Assembly: GCA_049840475.1 (NCBI GenBank)
Contig: JASGKX010000001.1
Span: forward strand, 1-64,000
Reading direction: 5' to 3'
Length of the DNA stretch: 64,000 bases
From: JBGVSA01 sp049840475
GTDB taxonomy: Bacteria; Pseudomonadota; Gammaproteobacteria; Burkholderiales; Rhodocyclaceae
Shown here one piece after another: positions 18,904 through 28,166 of the stretch. Numbering within the stretch: the first letter of the stretch is position 1; every line of letters starts with the position of its first letter. Below the pieces are notes generated by a model, which did not search any database, was not told the origin of the DNA, and saw only the letters and a list, made by a program, of their open reading frames with translations. A program made the translations under genes and the position numbers.

Positions 18904-19695
18904 TCGTATTTCCCTTGCATGAAAGCCTGGTATTCGTCGGAGGTCGCGAAGTCGCGGCGCAATTGCATGGCATAGGTGGACTCAGCCCGAGCGATTGCCC
19001 AGCTGGCGCTCGATGCGCAGGCCCAACCACAGGGTTTCTGCCGTACTCGCCGGCATTTGCCGTTGCAGCATCGCCAACCACTGTTTTGCCCGGTCGTACT
19101 TGCCGGCGCGGTAAGAAATGGCAGCCAACTGGAACAACGCCACTCGATTGCCCTGGTCAAGCTGATAGGCGCGCGTAAATTGCTGCTCGGCGCTGGCCTC
19201 GTCCTTCATCCGCAAATAGCAGAGGCCGGCGTTGGTATATGCCTTGCCGGGCGCGTTGTAATACGGATTGCGCGCGGCCTGCAGCAGGCGTTGCAGGCCT
19301 TCGCTCTCGCGGCCCCGCGAACACAGGAACCAGCCGTACGAGTTATTGACCTCGGGGTCGCCTGGCGCGAGACGCGCGGCGGTTTCGAATTCCGGCTGAG
19401 CCAGCTCGTATTGTTCGAGGTAACTGTAGACGGACGCCAGCAGCAGATGCGCAGGCGCATAGCTGTAGTCGTAGCCCAGCGCGGCCTTGGCTTCATCCAG
19501 CGCCACCGAGAAACGGGCGCCTTCGAGGTAGGCCGTCCCCAGCTCGACGTGAATCTTGGCCTTGGAGCGGGCGTCCGAGGTGCTGGCCTGCTCGGACTCG
19601 GGCCGTGCTATCGATCCGGCCGACGGCCCGGCAGGATTGTTCGTTGCGCACGCCGCAAGCAGCACTGCGCACCCGGCAATCACCAACTTCCTCAT
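18900..19695 (-). pseudogene. pilW: Type IV pilus assembly lipoprotein PilW/PilF, frameshifted near its end
   Basis: A TPR lipoprotein needed for secretin (PilQ) multimerisation and pilus stability. It begins with a signal peptide and lipobox (LLAAC, Cys16), followed by TPR repeats (AHLLLASVYSYLEQYELAQ). The frame closes at 18982 with GNRSG, yet the next frame continues with the family-like tail AESTYAMQLRRDFATSDEY and ends at 18900. Removing one base from the CCC run at 18985-18987 joins the two. The resulting protein would be about 265 residues and end in overlap with rodZ. An assembly error or a recent null mutation are both possible. Confidence 0.8.
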
Positions 19696-20813
19696 TCACG
19701 CACCTCGCTGATCGGTACCACTCGGTTTCGGGTTCTGCGGGTCTTGTCCTGCACCTGACCAGCCAGCTGTCCGCAGGCGGCATCCACGTCGTCCCCGCGC
19801 GTCTTGCGGATGGTGGTGACGATACCGGCGTCCATCAGGATCTGCGCGAAACGGCGGATGGCAGGCGTGCTCGAGCGACGAAAGCCCGAATTGGGGAACG
19901 GGTTGAACGGAATGAGGTTGTACTTGCACGGCACTTGGCGGGCGATCGCCACCAGTTGGCGGGCGTGCTCCTCGGAATCGTTCACGCCGTCAAGCATGAC
20001 GTATTCGAAAGTGATGAAATCGCGCGGCGCCCGCTCCAGGTAACGGTTACAGGCAGCCAGCAGCTCCTTCAGCGGGTATTTCTTGTTGATCGGCACCAGG
20101 ACGTCGCGCAGCGCGTCGTTCGGCGCGTGCAGCGACACCGCCAGCGCCACCGGGCAAGCCTCGCGCAGGCGATCAATCGCGGGCACGATGCCCGAGGTCG
20201 ACACCGTCACGCGACGACGCGACAAACCGTAGGCATTGTCGTCGAGCATCAGGTTAAGCGCGGAGACGACGTTGTCGAAATTCGCCAGCGGCTCGCCCAT
20301 ACCCATCATGACCACGTTGCTCACCACGCGCTCGCCCGCCTTATCGGCACCGAGCAGGCGGTTGGCAAGCCATAGCTGGCCGATGATCTCGGCCGCGCTC
20401 AAATTGCGGTTGAAACCCTGCTTGCCCGTCGAGCAGAAGGCGCAATCGAGCGCGCAGCCTGCCTGCGACGAGACGCACAGCGTGCCGCGGTTGGTTTCGG
20501 GGATGAACACCGTTTCCACCGCGTTGCCATTGCCGACATCCAGCAGCCATTTGCGGGTGCCGTCGGACGAAATCGAGTCGCGCACTGGCGTGGGCGAAAC
20601 CACGCAAGCACGATCCTTGAGCTGTGCGCGCAAGGATTTGGCCACGTCGGTCATGGCGTCGAAATCGGATTCGCCGAACCGATGCACCCAGCGCAACACT
20701 TGGCGCGCACGGAAGGGCTTCTCGCCCATTTCGGCGAACCATGCGGTCAGGCTGTTGGCATCGAGATCGAGAAGGTTCTGCATGTGCTTCTGCGGGGCGA
20801 CGCCTGATGGCAA
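19692..20813 (-). CDS. rlmN: Dual-specificity 23S rRNA/tRNA adenine-C2 methyltransferase
   Basis: RlmN is a radical SAM enzyme that methylates C2 of A2503 in 23S rRNA and A37 in certain tRNAs. The CxxxCxxC cluster motif is CALDCAFCSTG, and the two methyl-transfer cysteines are expected near C-terminal GDDVDAACGQL and within the N-terminal half. The protein has 373 residues from ATG 20813; ATG 20783 (MQNLLDLDANS) is an alternative and nearer to the conserved start. Its stop overlaps the pilW start (ATGA). It lies 17 bases after ndk. Confidence 0.95.
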   Translation of the reverse strand: MPSGVAPQKHMQNLLDLDANSLTAWFAEMGEKPFRARQVLRWVHRFGESDFDAMTDVAKSLRAQLKDRACVVSPTPVRDSISSDGTRKWLLDVGNGNAVETVFIPETNRGTLCVSSQAGCALDCAFCSTGKQGFNRNLSAAEIIGQLWLANRLLGADKAGERVVSNVVMMGMGEPLANFDNVVSALNLMLDDNAYGLSRRRVTVSTSGIVPAIDRLREACPVALAVSLHAPNDALRDVLVPINKKYPLKELLAACNRYLERAPRDFITFEYVMLDGVNDSEEHARQLVAIARQVPCKYNLIPFNPFPNSGFRRSSTPAIRRFAQILMDAGIVTTIRKTRGDDVDAACGQLAGQVQDKTRRTRNRVVPISEVRE

Positions 20814-20830
20814 CCGCCCCCTATCCTGTC

Positions 20831-21256
20831 TTAGCGGCTGAAAACGTTCATCGCGGGGAAGAAAAAGGCGACTTCCGCGGCGGCGGTTTCAGGCGCATCG
20901 GAACCGTGCACGGCGTTGGCGTCGATGCTATCGGCGAAATCGGCGCGGATCGTGCCCTTGTCGGCCTTCTTCGGATCGGTCGCGCCCATCAGTTCGCGGT
21001 TCTTGGCGATGGCGCTTTCACCTTCCAGCACCTGGATCATCACCGGGCCGGAGGTCATGAAGCTGACCAGGTCCTTGAAGAAGGGGCGCTCCTTGTGGAC
21101 AGCATAGAACTGGCCGGCTTCCTGCTCGGACAGATAGGCCATGCGAGCGGCCACGACCTTCAGGCCGGCGTCTTCGAAACGCTGGTAGATCTTGCCGATC
21201 ACGTTCTTGGCGACGGCGTCAGGCTTGATGATCGACAGCGTACGTTCGATTGCCAT
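20831..21256 (-). CDS. ndk: Nucleoside diphosphate kinase
   Basis: Exchanges gamma-phosphates among nucleoside di- and triphosphates through a phospho-histidine. The 141-residue length is exactly typical. The start ERTLSIIKPDAVAKN and the catalytic histidine motif NAVHGSDAPETA are visible. It is the first gene of the long minus-strand train ending in purA. A possible promoter lies in the 90-base gap toward tilS. Confidence 0.97.
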   Translation of the reverse strand: MAIERTLSIIKPDAVAKNVIGKIYQRFEDAGLKVVAARMAYLSEQEAGQFYAVHKERPFFKDLVSFMTSGPVMIQVLEGESAIAKNRELMGATDPKKADKGTIRADFADSIDANAVHGSDAPETAAAEVAFFFPAMNVFSR

Positions 21257-21307
21257 AAGAGTTTCTCCAGGGACTTTGGGGTTGGTTGGTATAAAAATTA
21301 ACCCGCT

Positions 21308-21337
21308 ATTTTATCAGGACCACCCTTTGTCCGGTAA
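21308..21337 (-). promoter_or_regulatory. Candidate promoter of the ndk-to-purA gene train
   Basis: Reading the minus strand, TTACCG (21337-21332) is followed after 18 bases by TAAAAT (21313-21308), about 50 bases before the ndk start. The -35 match is weak, so this is tentative. Confidence 0.4.
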
Positions 21338-21346
21338 GAAATAGCG

Positions 21347-22696
21347 TTACGAGTCAAGGCCCAGCGCGCCGTGCGCATCAGGCGAAGGCTCCCACCGCAC
21401 AATCCAGCCCGAGAGTCCGTCAGCGGCAGCGCTATCAACACTCGCCCCCAGCCCGCCAACCCATACGACGACGCCCGCCGGATCACGCAACACCGGAAGG
21501 CGGTCGCGCCACCACGGTGGAATGCCGCCTTCCTGGCACAACAATCGGAACGACCGGGACGGCCCGCCAGCATGGGGCCGCAGCCGGTCCCGGCCATTGG
21601 CCATACCTAACGAACAGCCCGGCGCCAGCGCCAACCCGCCAGCCTGCCCCTCAGCAAAGCGAATCCACCCGCCTGCCCAAGGCAGGGCCGACTCGCCCTG
21701 CCAAACCACCGGCCGCGCCGGTGCCACGCTGTGTTCGAGCCAGATACGATCGCGATAGGCGCACAACCAGGCCGCATCCATCGGCAACCGCACGGCGGCG
21801 TCGCTGCGCAACTGGCGCAAAGCATCATCCAAACGCGCAGAGTCCGGCATTCGCGCGCCGGTTTGGGCAAGCATGTGGCGCAGTAGGTTCCGCGACCGCG
21901 AATCGGACAGCAGCCGCATCCGCTCGCGCGACCCAGGCCGCGTCGGCTGGACAGATTCCGCATCGATTGCCGCCAGCTCATCGAGCAACTGCGCACCTTC
22001 CCCAAAATGGCGGGCGGCACGCGCCAGATTGCCTTCGGCACCACCAAAATGCGCTGCTAGCAGCGGAAGAATCTCGTGACGCAGCCGATTGCGGGTAAAA
22101 GAGACATCCGCATTGCTGTCGTCCTCGATCCAAGTCAGCCCGTGCGACTGCGCCCACGCCAGCAGCACGCTCCGTGGCTCATCGAGCAAGGGGCGCCACA
22201 GGCGTCGGGCCCTGTCCTGGTCGCGCATGGCGCCTGCGCCGTGCACACCCGCGCCCCGCAACAACCGATGTAGTAGCGTTTCGGCCTGATCACCACGGTG
22301 GTGCGCGAGCACGATCCAGTCACAGGGAATTGCCGCCAACGCGGCATGGCGCGCCTCGCGTGCCGCCGCCTCCAACCCCTTGCCGGAGGCTGTGACAGCC
22401 ACTCGGCATTCGTGCAGGCGCACACCAAGTGCGGCGCAGACGTGGCGGCAATGAGCCAGCCAGTCGTCTGCATGAGAATTCAGGCCGTGGTGAACGTGCG
22501 CGGCCTCCAGCGCAAATCCGGCATCGAGACTGATACGTGCGAGCAGGTGCAGCAGCACGATTGAATCAAGCCCGCCACTCAGGCCAACGAGCAGACGCCG
22601 CCCACGCACGGGCAAGGCTTCTGCCCGCGCCGTCAGGCGACCTAACAACAGATCAGGAATGGAATCGACCGCTGGCACCCAAAGCTCCGCGATCAC
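21347..22696 (-). CDS. tilS: tRNA(Ile) lysidine synthetase
   Basis: TilS attaches lysine to C34 of tRNA-Ile(CAU), changing it from a methionine-type to an isoleucine, AUA-reading tRNA. The PP-loop motif SGGLDS is at residues 40-45, followed by VHHGLNSHADDW and the ATP-binding AHHRGDQAETLLHRLLRG. The 449 residues include the C-terminal TilS domains. It starts at GTG 22696 just after a GGGTGCC/GGCACCC hairpin (22699-22719), with no clear Shine-Dalgarno sequence. Its substrate tRNA, interrupted by an intron, is encoded at 37877-38195. Confidence 0.95.
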   Translation of the reverse strand: MIAELWVPAVDSIPDLLLGRLTARAEALPVRGRRLLVGLSGGLDSIVLLHLLARISLDAGFALEAAHVHHGLNSHADDWLAHCRHVCAALGVRLHECRVAVTASGKGLEAAAREARHAALAAIPCDWIVLAHHRGDQAETLLHRLLRGAGVHGAGAMRDQDRARRLWRPLLDEPRSVLLAWAQSHGLTWIEDDSNADVSFTRNRLRHEILPLLAAHFGGAEGNLARAARHFGEGAQLLDELAAIDAESVQPTRPGSRERMRLLSDSRSRNLLRHMLAQTGARMPDSARLDDALRQLRSDAAVRLPMDAAWLCAYRDRIWLEHSVAPARPVVWQGESALPWAGGWIRFAEGQAGGLALAPGCSLGMANGRDRLRPHAGGPSRSFRLLCQEGGIPPWWRDRLPVLRDPAGVVVWVGGLGASVDSAAADGLSGWIVRWEPSPDAHGALGLDS

Positions 22697-22731
22697 TGGG
22701 TGCCATGCGCAGGCACCCGTCTTGAGAAAAG

Positions 22732-22754
22732 CGCGTCGGCGCGTCGCCGACGCG
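22732..22754 (-). terminator. Terminator after accA
   Basis: CGCGTCGGC (22732-22740) pairs with GCCGACGCG (22746-22754). On the minus strand the hairpin is followed by CTTTTC. It lies five bases beyond the accA stop and before tilS, so it may reduce read-through into tilS. Confidence 0.65.
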
Positions 22755-22758
22755 GATG

Positions 22759-23724
22759 TCAGGCTGCGACTTCTTTGAACTTGCCGTAGCCCATCAAGCG
22801 CTCGTAGCGCTTTTCGAGCAGCGCTTCGGTCGACAGATCGGTCAGGCCGCGCAGGGCATCCTGCAGCGCACGCTTGAGCGTTTGCGACACAGCGCGATGG
22901 TCTCGATGAGCACCGCCGACGGGCTCATTGACGATCTTGTCGATCAGGCCCAGCGACTTGAGGCGGGCCGAGGTGATGCCCATGGTCTCGGCAGCCTCGG
23001 CCGCCTTGTCAGCGCTCTTCCACAGAATCGACGCACACCCTTCGGGGGAGATCACCGAATAGGTGGAGAACTGCATCATCAGCACTTGGTCGGCCACCGC
23101 AATGGCGAGCGCGCCGCCGGAGCCGCCTTCGCCGATGATGGTGGTGACGACCGGCACACGCAGTTCGGCCATCACGGCCAGATTGCGGCCAATGGCTTCT
23201 GACTGGCCGCGCTCTTCGGCGTCGATACCGGGATAGGCGCCCGGGGTATCAACAAAGGTAAAGACCGGGACACCGAATTTTTCGGCCAGGCGCATCAGAC
23301 GCAGCGCCTTGCGATAACCCTCGGGGCGCGGCATGCCGAAGTTGCGACGGATCTTTTCCTTGGTGTCGCGGCCTTTCTGATGGCCAATCACCACGCAGCT
23401 CTGGCCGTTGAAGCGAGCCAGTCCGCCAACGATGGCCTTGTCGTCCGAAAAGGCGCGGTCGCCGTGAAGCTCTTCGAAATCGGTGAAGATGTGCTGAACG
23501 TAATCCAGCGTGTACGGGCGCTGCGGATGGCGCGCGACTTGCGCGATCTGCCATGGCGTCAGCTTGCCGTAAATGTCCTTGGTGAGCGCCTGGCGCTTGA
23601 CCTCAAGGCGCGCGATCTCTTCGGAGATATCGACAGCAGAATCATCCTGAACAAACCGGAGTTCTTCTATCTTGGTCTCAAGATCGGCGATCGGCTGCTC
23701 AAAGTCGAGAAAAGTGGTCTTCAC
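22759..23724 (-). CDS. accA: Acetyl-CoA carboxylase carboxyltransferase subunit alpha
   Basis: AccA pairs with AccD to move carboxyl groups from biotin to acetyl-CoA, giving malonyl-CoA for fatty-acid synthesis. The protein opens VKTTFLDFEQPIADLETKIE, the standard helical start, then the crotonase-like core with VDTPGAYPGIDAEERGQ and IGEGGSGGALAI (oxyanion and CoA-binding glycines). GTG 23724 gives 321 residues, the normal length; the longer frame adds an implausible 38-residue extension. Followed by a terminator and tilS, as often seen in betaproteobacteria. Confidence 0.95.
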   Translation of the reverse strand: MKTTFLDFEQPIADLETKIEELRFVQDDSAVDISEEIARLEVKRQALTKDIYGKLTPWQIAQVARHPQRPYTLDYVQHIFTDFEELHGDRAFSDDKAIVGGLARFNGQSCVVIGHQKGRDTKEKIRRNFGMPRPEGYRKALRLMRLAEKFGVPVFTFVDTPGAYPGIDAEERGQSEAIGRNLAVMAELRVPVVTTIIGEGGSGGALAIAVADQVLMMQFSTYSVISPEGCASILWKSADKAAEAAETMGITSARLKSLGLIDKIVNEPVGGAHRDHRAVSQTLKRALQDALRGLTDLSTEALLEKRYERLMGYGKFKEVAA

Positions 23725-23855
23725 AGGTCGCCGGAAAACTGAACAAAACGCGGATTGTACCCGATCCCGCCGCCACGTCAGGGGGCAACGCAACACGACA
23801 CGATGTGTGGCCGGTACAATGACCGCCCCGCTTCGCAATCACCCCCTTTCGCCCC

Positions 23856-24650
23856 ATGCGTCAGTACCACGAACTCATGCGCCACGTGCTCGAGCACGGG
23901 CACCGCAAGGCCGACCGAACAGGCACTGGCACGCTGTCGGTCTTTGGCTGGCAGATGCGTTTTGATCTGGCAGAAGGCTTCCCGATGGTCACGACCAAGA
24001 AGCTGCATCTGCGCTCGATCATCCATGAGCTGCTGTGGTTCCTGCAGGGCGACACCAACATCAAGTACCTCAAGGACAACGGGGTCTCGATCTGGGACGA
24101 GTGGGCCGACGAGAATGGCGAACTGGGTCCGGTCTACGGCAAGCAATGGCGTCGCTGGGAAGGCGGCAACGGCCGCGTCGTCGACCAGATCACGCAGTTG
24201 GTCGAAGGGCTCAAGAAGAATCCCGATTCGCGCCGCCATATCGTCAGCGCGTGGAATCCGGCAGAAGTTGACAAGATGGCGCTGCCGCCCTGCCATGCGC
24301 TGTTTCAGTTCTACGTGGCCGACGGCAAGCTGTCGTGCCAGCTCTACCAACGCAGCGCAGACATTTTCCTTGGCGTGCCTTTCAACATCGCCAGCTATGC
24401 CCTGCTCACGCACATGATTGCGCAGGTCTGCGGGCTGAAGGCCGGCGACTTCGTGCACACGCTGGGCGACGCGCACATCTACCTGAACCACATCGAACAA
24501 GCCAAACTGCAGCTTTCGCGCGAAGCGCGCCCGCTGCCGCGCTTGGTCATGAACCCGGACGTGCACGACATCTTCTCGTTCAAGTTCGAGGACTTCGCGA
24601 TCGAAGGCTACGACCCGCACCCGCACATCTCGGCGCCCGTCGCGGTATGA
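23856..24650 (+). CDS. thyA: Thymidylate synthase
   Basis: Methylates dUMP to dTMP with methylene-tetrahydrofolate. The protein is 264 residues, the same length as the E. coli enzyme, and the catalytic cysteine is Cys146 in LPPCHALFQFYV. RSADIFLGVPFNIASYALL and the C-terminal APVAV are intact. Its stop overlaps the folA start (ATGA), so dihydrofolate produced here is recycled by the co-translated reductase. Confidence 0.97.
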   Translation: MRQYHELMRHVLEHGHRKADRTGTGTLSVFGWQMRFDLAEGFPMVTTKKLHLRSIIHELLWFLQGDTNIKYLKDNGVSIWDEWADENGELGPVYGKQWRRWEGGNGRVVDQITQLVEGLKKNPDSRRHIVSAWNPAEVDKMALPPCHALFQFYVADGKLSCQLYQRSADIFLGVPFNIASYALLTHMIAQVCGLKAGDFVHTLGDAHIYLNHIEQAKLQLSREARPLPRLVMNPDVHDIFSFKFEDFAIEGYDPHPHISAPVAV

Positions 24651-25135
24651 GCACTCCCCGCATTGCATTGATCGCGGCCGTCGCCGACAACGGCGTCATT
24701 GGCCGCGATAACACCCTACCCTGGCGGCTATCGGACGACCTCAAGCGCTTCAAGGCGCTGACCCTGGGACATCCGATCATCATGGGCCGCAAAACGTGGG
24801 ACTCGCTCGGACGCCCGCTCCCCGGTCGACACAACATCGTCATCACCCGTCAAGCCGGGCTGAGACTGGAAGGCGCGACCGTCGTACATTCGCTGGACGA
24901 AGCGATGCTCGCCGCAGGCGACGTGCCGCAGGTGTTTGTCATAGGTGGCGCGCAGCTCTATGCCGCAGCCCTCCCGCATGCGAACACCCTGCACATCACC
25001 GAAGTGCACGCCACCGTTGAAGGCGACGCGCACTTCCCGCCCATCACAGGCTTTGCCGAAACGCATCGAGAATCGCACGCGGCGAATGATCGCAATGAGC
25101 ACGCGTTCGATTTCGTTGATTACGCGCGGGCCTGA
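24647..25135 (+). CDS. folA: Dihydrofolate reductase
   Basis: Reduces dihydrofolate to tetrahydrofolate with NADPH. The 162-residue protein has the substrate loop AAVADNGVIGRDNTLPWRL with the catalytic acidic residue in DDLKRFKALT, the cofactor motif GRKTWDSLGRPLPGR, and VIGGAQLY. The ATG overlaps the thyA stop by three bases, a classic thyA-folA pair. Its 3' end overlaps the convergent MFS gene by 16 bases. Confidence 0.96.
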   Translation: MSTPRIALIAAVADNGVIGRDNTLPWRLSDDLKRFKALTLGHPIIMGRKTWDSLGRPLPGRHNIVITRQAGLRLEGATVVHSLDEAMLAAGDVPQVFVIGGAQLYAAALPHANTLHITEVHATVEGDAHFPPITGFAETHRESHAANDRNEHAFDFVDYARA

Positions 25136-26370
25136 TCGCCCGGCAGCCAGCGGAACGCAGCCACACCCAGCGTTACACAGGCCAAGCCGATGCCGGTGAA
25201 TGTGGCGACCAACCCAAAGACGTCACCCGCATGGCCGATGAGGATCGTGCCGATCGGCGCAAAGAGAATCGTCAGAAAACGCATGCTGGTCACCATGCGG
25301 CCCAACAGCGCATCGGGTGTCACCCGCTGACGCAGGCTGAGGTAATTGACGACATAAATGGCCGAGCCGCAATCGACAACCAACAATGCGGCGCCTGCGG
25401 CCCAGGCGGTGTAACTGCCACCGGCCTGCGGCAGCAGATAAAGCAGATAGCCGCAGCCGGCCGCCATGATGCCGAGCGGCAACGCACGCCTGATATGCAA
25501 GCGTCGCTCCAGCGGATGCGCAAGCGCCGCCCCAAGCAAACCACCCAGAGCCCCCATCGTGTTGAGAATGGCGATATCACCCGCCGGCAGACCCAATTCG
25601 CGCGAAGCAAAAAGCACGTAGAGCGCCTTGAAACTGTCTTCGAGCGTGATCCACACGAACACCACCGCCACCAGGGCACGCAGCATCGGCGTGCGCCAGA
25701 CCAGAACCAGCCCCTCTTTGACCTCGGCCCAGAAATCACCACTGTGAATCGACGGCACTTCATCGAAGCGCGTGCGCGACAGCAAGAATGCTGAAACAAG
25801 AAAGCTCGCCGCATCAGCAATGATCGCCAGCGGCGCGCCGGCCAATGCCACTAGTGCGGCAGCCAACGCCGGCCCCGCCACCATCGAAGCCGACGATGCG
25901 CCGGACAAACGACTATTGGCCAGCACAAGCCGCTCTCGGCCGACCAGCTTCGTCACAAAGACCTGCAATGCCGAACCGCCAATGGCTTCGGTCGTAGACA
26001 CCATGGCCGCCACCACATACAGAATCGGCATCGACAGCATGCCCAACTCATAAGCGAGCGGAATCACCAACAGTCCGCCCGCCGCGAACAGGTCGAAAGC
26101 GATCGCCATGTGGCGCTTGCGAGAGCGATCGATCCAGGCGCCCGCAGGCAGGCCGAGAATGAACGGCAACAACCGGCAGGCCGCCAGCACGCCCATGTCG
26201 GACGCGTTGGCGTTGAGCATTTGAATGGCCGTGAGCGGCAGTGCCATCTGTGTGACGGCAGTGCCGAGCACCGACAAGGTCGTCGCCCAGAAAACACACA
26301 TAAAATTGCCGTCGCGCCACAGACTTTCTGGCGAGGCAAAACGATCGAGCAAGGAAGAACGCGGTTGCAT
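25120..26370 (-). CDS. MFS transporter (MFS_3-like efflux permease)
   Basis: About 416 residues from ATG 26370 (MQPRSSLLDRFASPESLWR) with roughly 12 hydrophobic segments. The loop GLPAGAWIDRSRKRHMAI is the conserved cytoplasmic A-motif region of the major facilitator superfamily. Overall it resembles the MFS_3 group, which includes macrolide and siderophore exporters, but no substrate can be deduced. It is convergent with folA and divergent from proA. The frame continues to an ATG at 26478, but that extension is not hydrophobic and overlaps the proA upstream region. Confidence 0.85.
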   Translation of the reverse strand: MQPRSSLLDRFASPESLWRDGNFMCVFWATTLSVLGTAVTQMALPLTAIQMLNANASDMGVLAACRLLPFILGLPAGAWIDRSRKRHMAIAFDLFAAGGLLVIPLAYELGMLSMPILYVVAAMVSTTEAIGGSALQVFVTKLVGRERLVLANSRLSGASSASMVAGPALAAALVALAGAPLAIIADAASFLVSAFLLSRTRFDEVPSIHSGDFWAEVKEGLVLVWRTPMLRALVAVVFVWITLEDSFKALYVLFASRELGLPAGDIAILNTMGALGGLLGAALAHPLERRLHIRRALPLGIMAAGCGYLLYLLPQAGGSYTAWAAGAALLVVDCGSAIYVVNYLSLRQRVTPDALLGRMVTSMRFLTILFAPIGTILIGHAGDVFGLVATFTGIGLACVTLGVAAFRWLPGDQARA

Positions 26371-26510
26371 GGTCAGGTCGGCGGAGACACCGCCGGACAC
26401 AAAAGGAAACGCGCCCAAGGCGGGCGCGCGGAGCCGAAGTGTCCCCATCGCACGGCAAATGGTCAAGCAAACAGGCACATTCGTTTGCGCCAGTTGACTT
26501 CTCCAGCCTC

Positions 26511-26539
26511 TTGGACCATTGCCTGAGCAGTGGTCTAAT
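26511..26539 (+). promoter_or_regulatory. Promoter of proA
   Basis: TTGGAC (26511-26516), a 17-base spacer and TCTAAT (26534-26539), 37 bases before the proA start. Confidence 0.65.
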
Positions 26540-26576
26540 TGGGGATTACCCCGTGCACCGAGCGGTTCGCCTCACC

Positions 26577-27854
26577 ATGGACATCAAAGAATATATGCAG
26601 CAGGTCGGGCGCCAGGCCCGAGCCGCCTCGCGCCAGATGGCAGCAGCCTCGACGGCGGCCAAGAACAAGGCTCTCGTCGAAATGGCTGCCCTCATTCGCC
26701 AGCGCGCACCGCAACTTCTCGACGCCAATGCGCGCGATCTGGCCCAGGCTCGTGCCGACGGCCTGGAGCCTGCGATGATCGACAGGCTGACGCTAACGCC
26801 AAAGAGCATCGAGAGCATGGCTCAGGGGCTGGAGCAGATCGCCGCCCTGCCCGACCCCATCGGCGAGATCACCAACGTCAAACGCCGCCCCTCTGGCATT
26901 CAGGTCGGCCATATGCGCGTACCGCTGGGCGTTATTGGCATCATCTACGAAGCGCGCCCGAATGTGACGGCCGACGCCGCTGGCCTGTGCCTGAAAAGTG
27001 GCAACGCCGCGATTCTGCGTGGCGGCAAGGAAGCACTGCAATCGAACCAGGCGATCGCCGCATGCGTGCGCGCCGGACTGGCCGCGGCAGGCCTCCCCGA
27101 AGCAGGCGTTCAAGTTGTCGAAACAACCGACCGCGCGGCCGTGGGCGAGTTGATCACAATGCCGGAATTCGTTGACGTGATCGTCCCCCGTGGCGGCAAG
27201 GGCCTGATCGAACGCATTTCGCGCGAAGCTCGCGTGCCGGTTATCAAGCACCTGGATGGCAATTGCCACGTGTATATCGATATCGCAGCCGATCCGGCCA
27301 AGATCGTCCCCATCGTCGAGAACGCCAAGACCCAGCGTTACGGCACGTGCAACACGATCGAGTCATTGCTCGTGGCGCGCGCAGTGGCCAAGCAGTTCCT
27401 GCCAGACGTTGGTCGCATGCTCGCCAGCAAGTCGGTTGAAATGCGCGGCTGCCCCGAATCGCTGGCAATCCTTCGCGAAGCCGGTATCGACGGCAATCTG
27501 CTGAAGGCTGCGACCGAAGAAGACTGGCACACCGAATACACGGCGCCGATCATCGCGGTGCGCGTCGTCGATGGGCTGGACGCAGCAATCGCTCACATCA
27601 ATACGTATAGCTCGCAGCACACAGACGCGATCATCACCGAGAACTACACGGACGCCATGCGCTTCCTGCGCGAAGTGGATTCCGCATCGGTAATGGTGAA
27701 CGCCTCGACCCGTTTCGCGGATGGCTTCGAATACGGCCTCGGCGCCGAGATCGGCATTTCCACCGACAAGATCCATGCACGCGGCCCGGTCGGACTTGAA
27801 GGGCTGACCAGCCAGAAGTGGATCGTCTTCGGCAATGGAGAGGTGCGCGCATGA
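26577..27854 (+). CDS. proA: Gamma-glutamyl phosphate reductase
   Basis: Second step of proline synthesis: reduces gamma-glutamyl phosphate with NADPH to glutamate semialdehyde. The 425-residue aldehyde-dehydrogenase-fold protein contains the catalytic cysteine in QRYGTCNTIESLL, and also PLGVIGIIYEARPNVTADA and HTDAIITEN. ATG 26577 gives the standard start MDIKEYMQQVGRQAR. The stop overlaps the next small gene (ATGA). The proB partner is not in the window. Confidence 0.97.
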   Translation: MDIKEYMQQVGRQARAASRQMAAASTAAKNKALVEMAALIRQRAPQLLDANARDLAQARADGLEPAMIDRLTLTPKSIESMAQGLEQIAALPDPIGEITNVKRRPSGIQVGHMRVPLGVIGIIYEARPNVTADAAGLCLKSGNAAILRGGKEALQSNQAIAACVRAGLAAAGLPEAGVQVVETTDRAAVGELITMPEFVDVIVPRGGKGLIERISREARVPVIKHLDGNCHVYIDIAADPAKIVPIVENAKTQRYGTCNTIESLLVARAVAKQFLPDVGRMLASKSVEMRGCPESLAILREAGIDGNLLKAATEEDWHTEYTAPIIAVRVVDGLDAAIAHINTYSSQHTDAIITENYTDAMRFLREVDSASVMVNASTRFADGFEYGLGAEIGISTDKIHARGPVGLEGLTSQKWIVFGNGEVRA

Positions 27855-28060
27855 GCAACGGACAATTGGGTGCGTTGCTCGTCGTCGCAGGCATCGCCGT
27901 GGCACTGGCGGGCTGGGGTTTCTTCCGCTATCCGCAGTACAAGTTCTGGACGCTGGTGCCGGCCAACCGCGCGCACGAGTACATGCGCAAACCCGGCGTC
28001 GTGCTGTGCTGGATCGGAATCGCACTGGCGGGCTACGGCGTAATGAGTTGCTCGGCCTGA
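27851..28060 (+). CDS. Small two-helix membrane protein, function unknown
   Basis: A 69-residue protein starting MSNGQLGALLVVAGIAVALAG, with two predicted membrane helices (about 6-24 and 49-66) and a short polar loop (RYPQYKFWTLVPANRAHEY). The start codon overlaps the proA stop by four bases, so translation is coupled. Length, hydrophobicity and a following terminator support a real gene. Function unknown. Confidence 0.75.
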   Translation: MSNGQLGALLVVAGIAVALAGWGFFRYPQYKFWTLVPANRAHEYMRKPGVVLCWIGIALAGYGVMSCSA

Positions 28061-28087
28061 ATGGCGGCCAATCGCAGTACTCAGGAC

Positions 28088-28116
28088 AAACCCTCCTTCG
28101 CGGAGGGTTTGTTTTT
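28088..28116 (+). terminator. Terminator after proA and the small membrane gene
   Basis: AAACCCTCC (28088-28096) pairs with GGAGGGTTT (28102-28110) and is followed by a T run to 28116. Confidence 0.85.
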
Positions 28117-28166
28117 GGTACGCTAATCCATACGTATCCGTATGGAACACCCAACAAGGAGAGATC

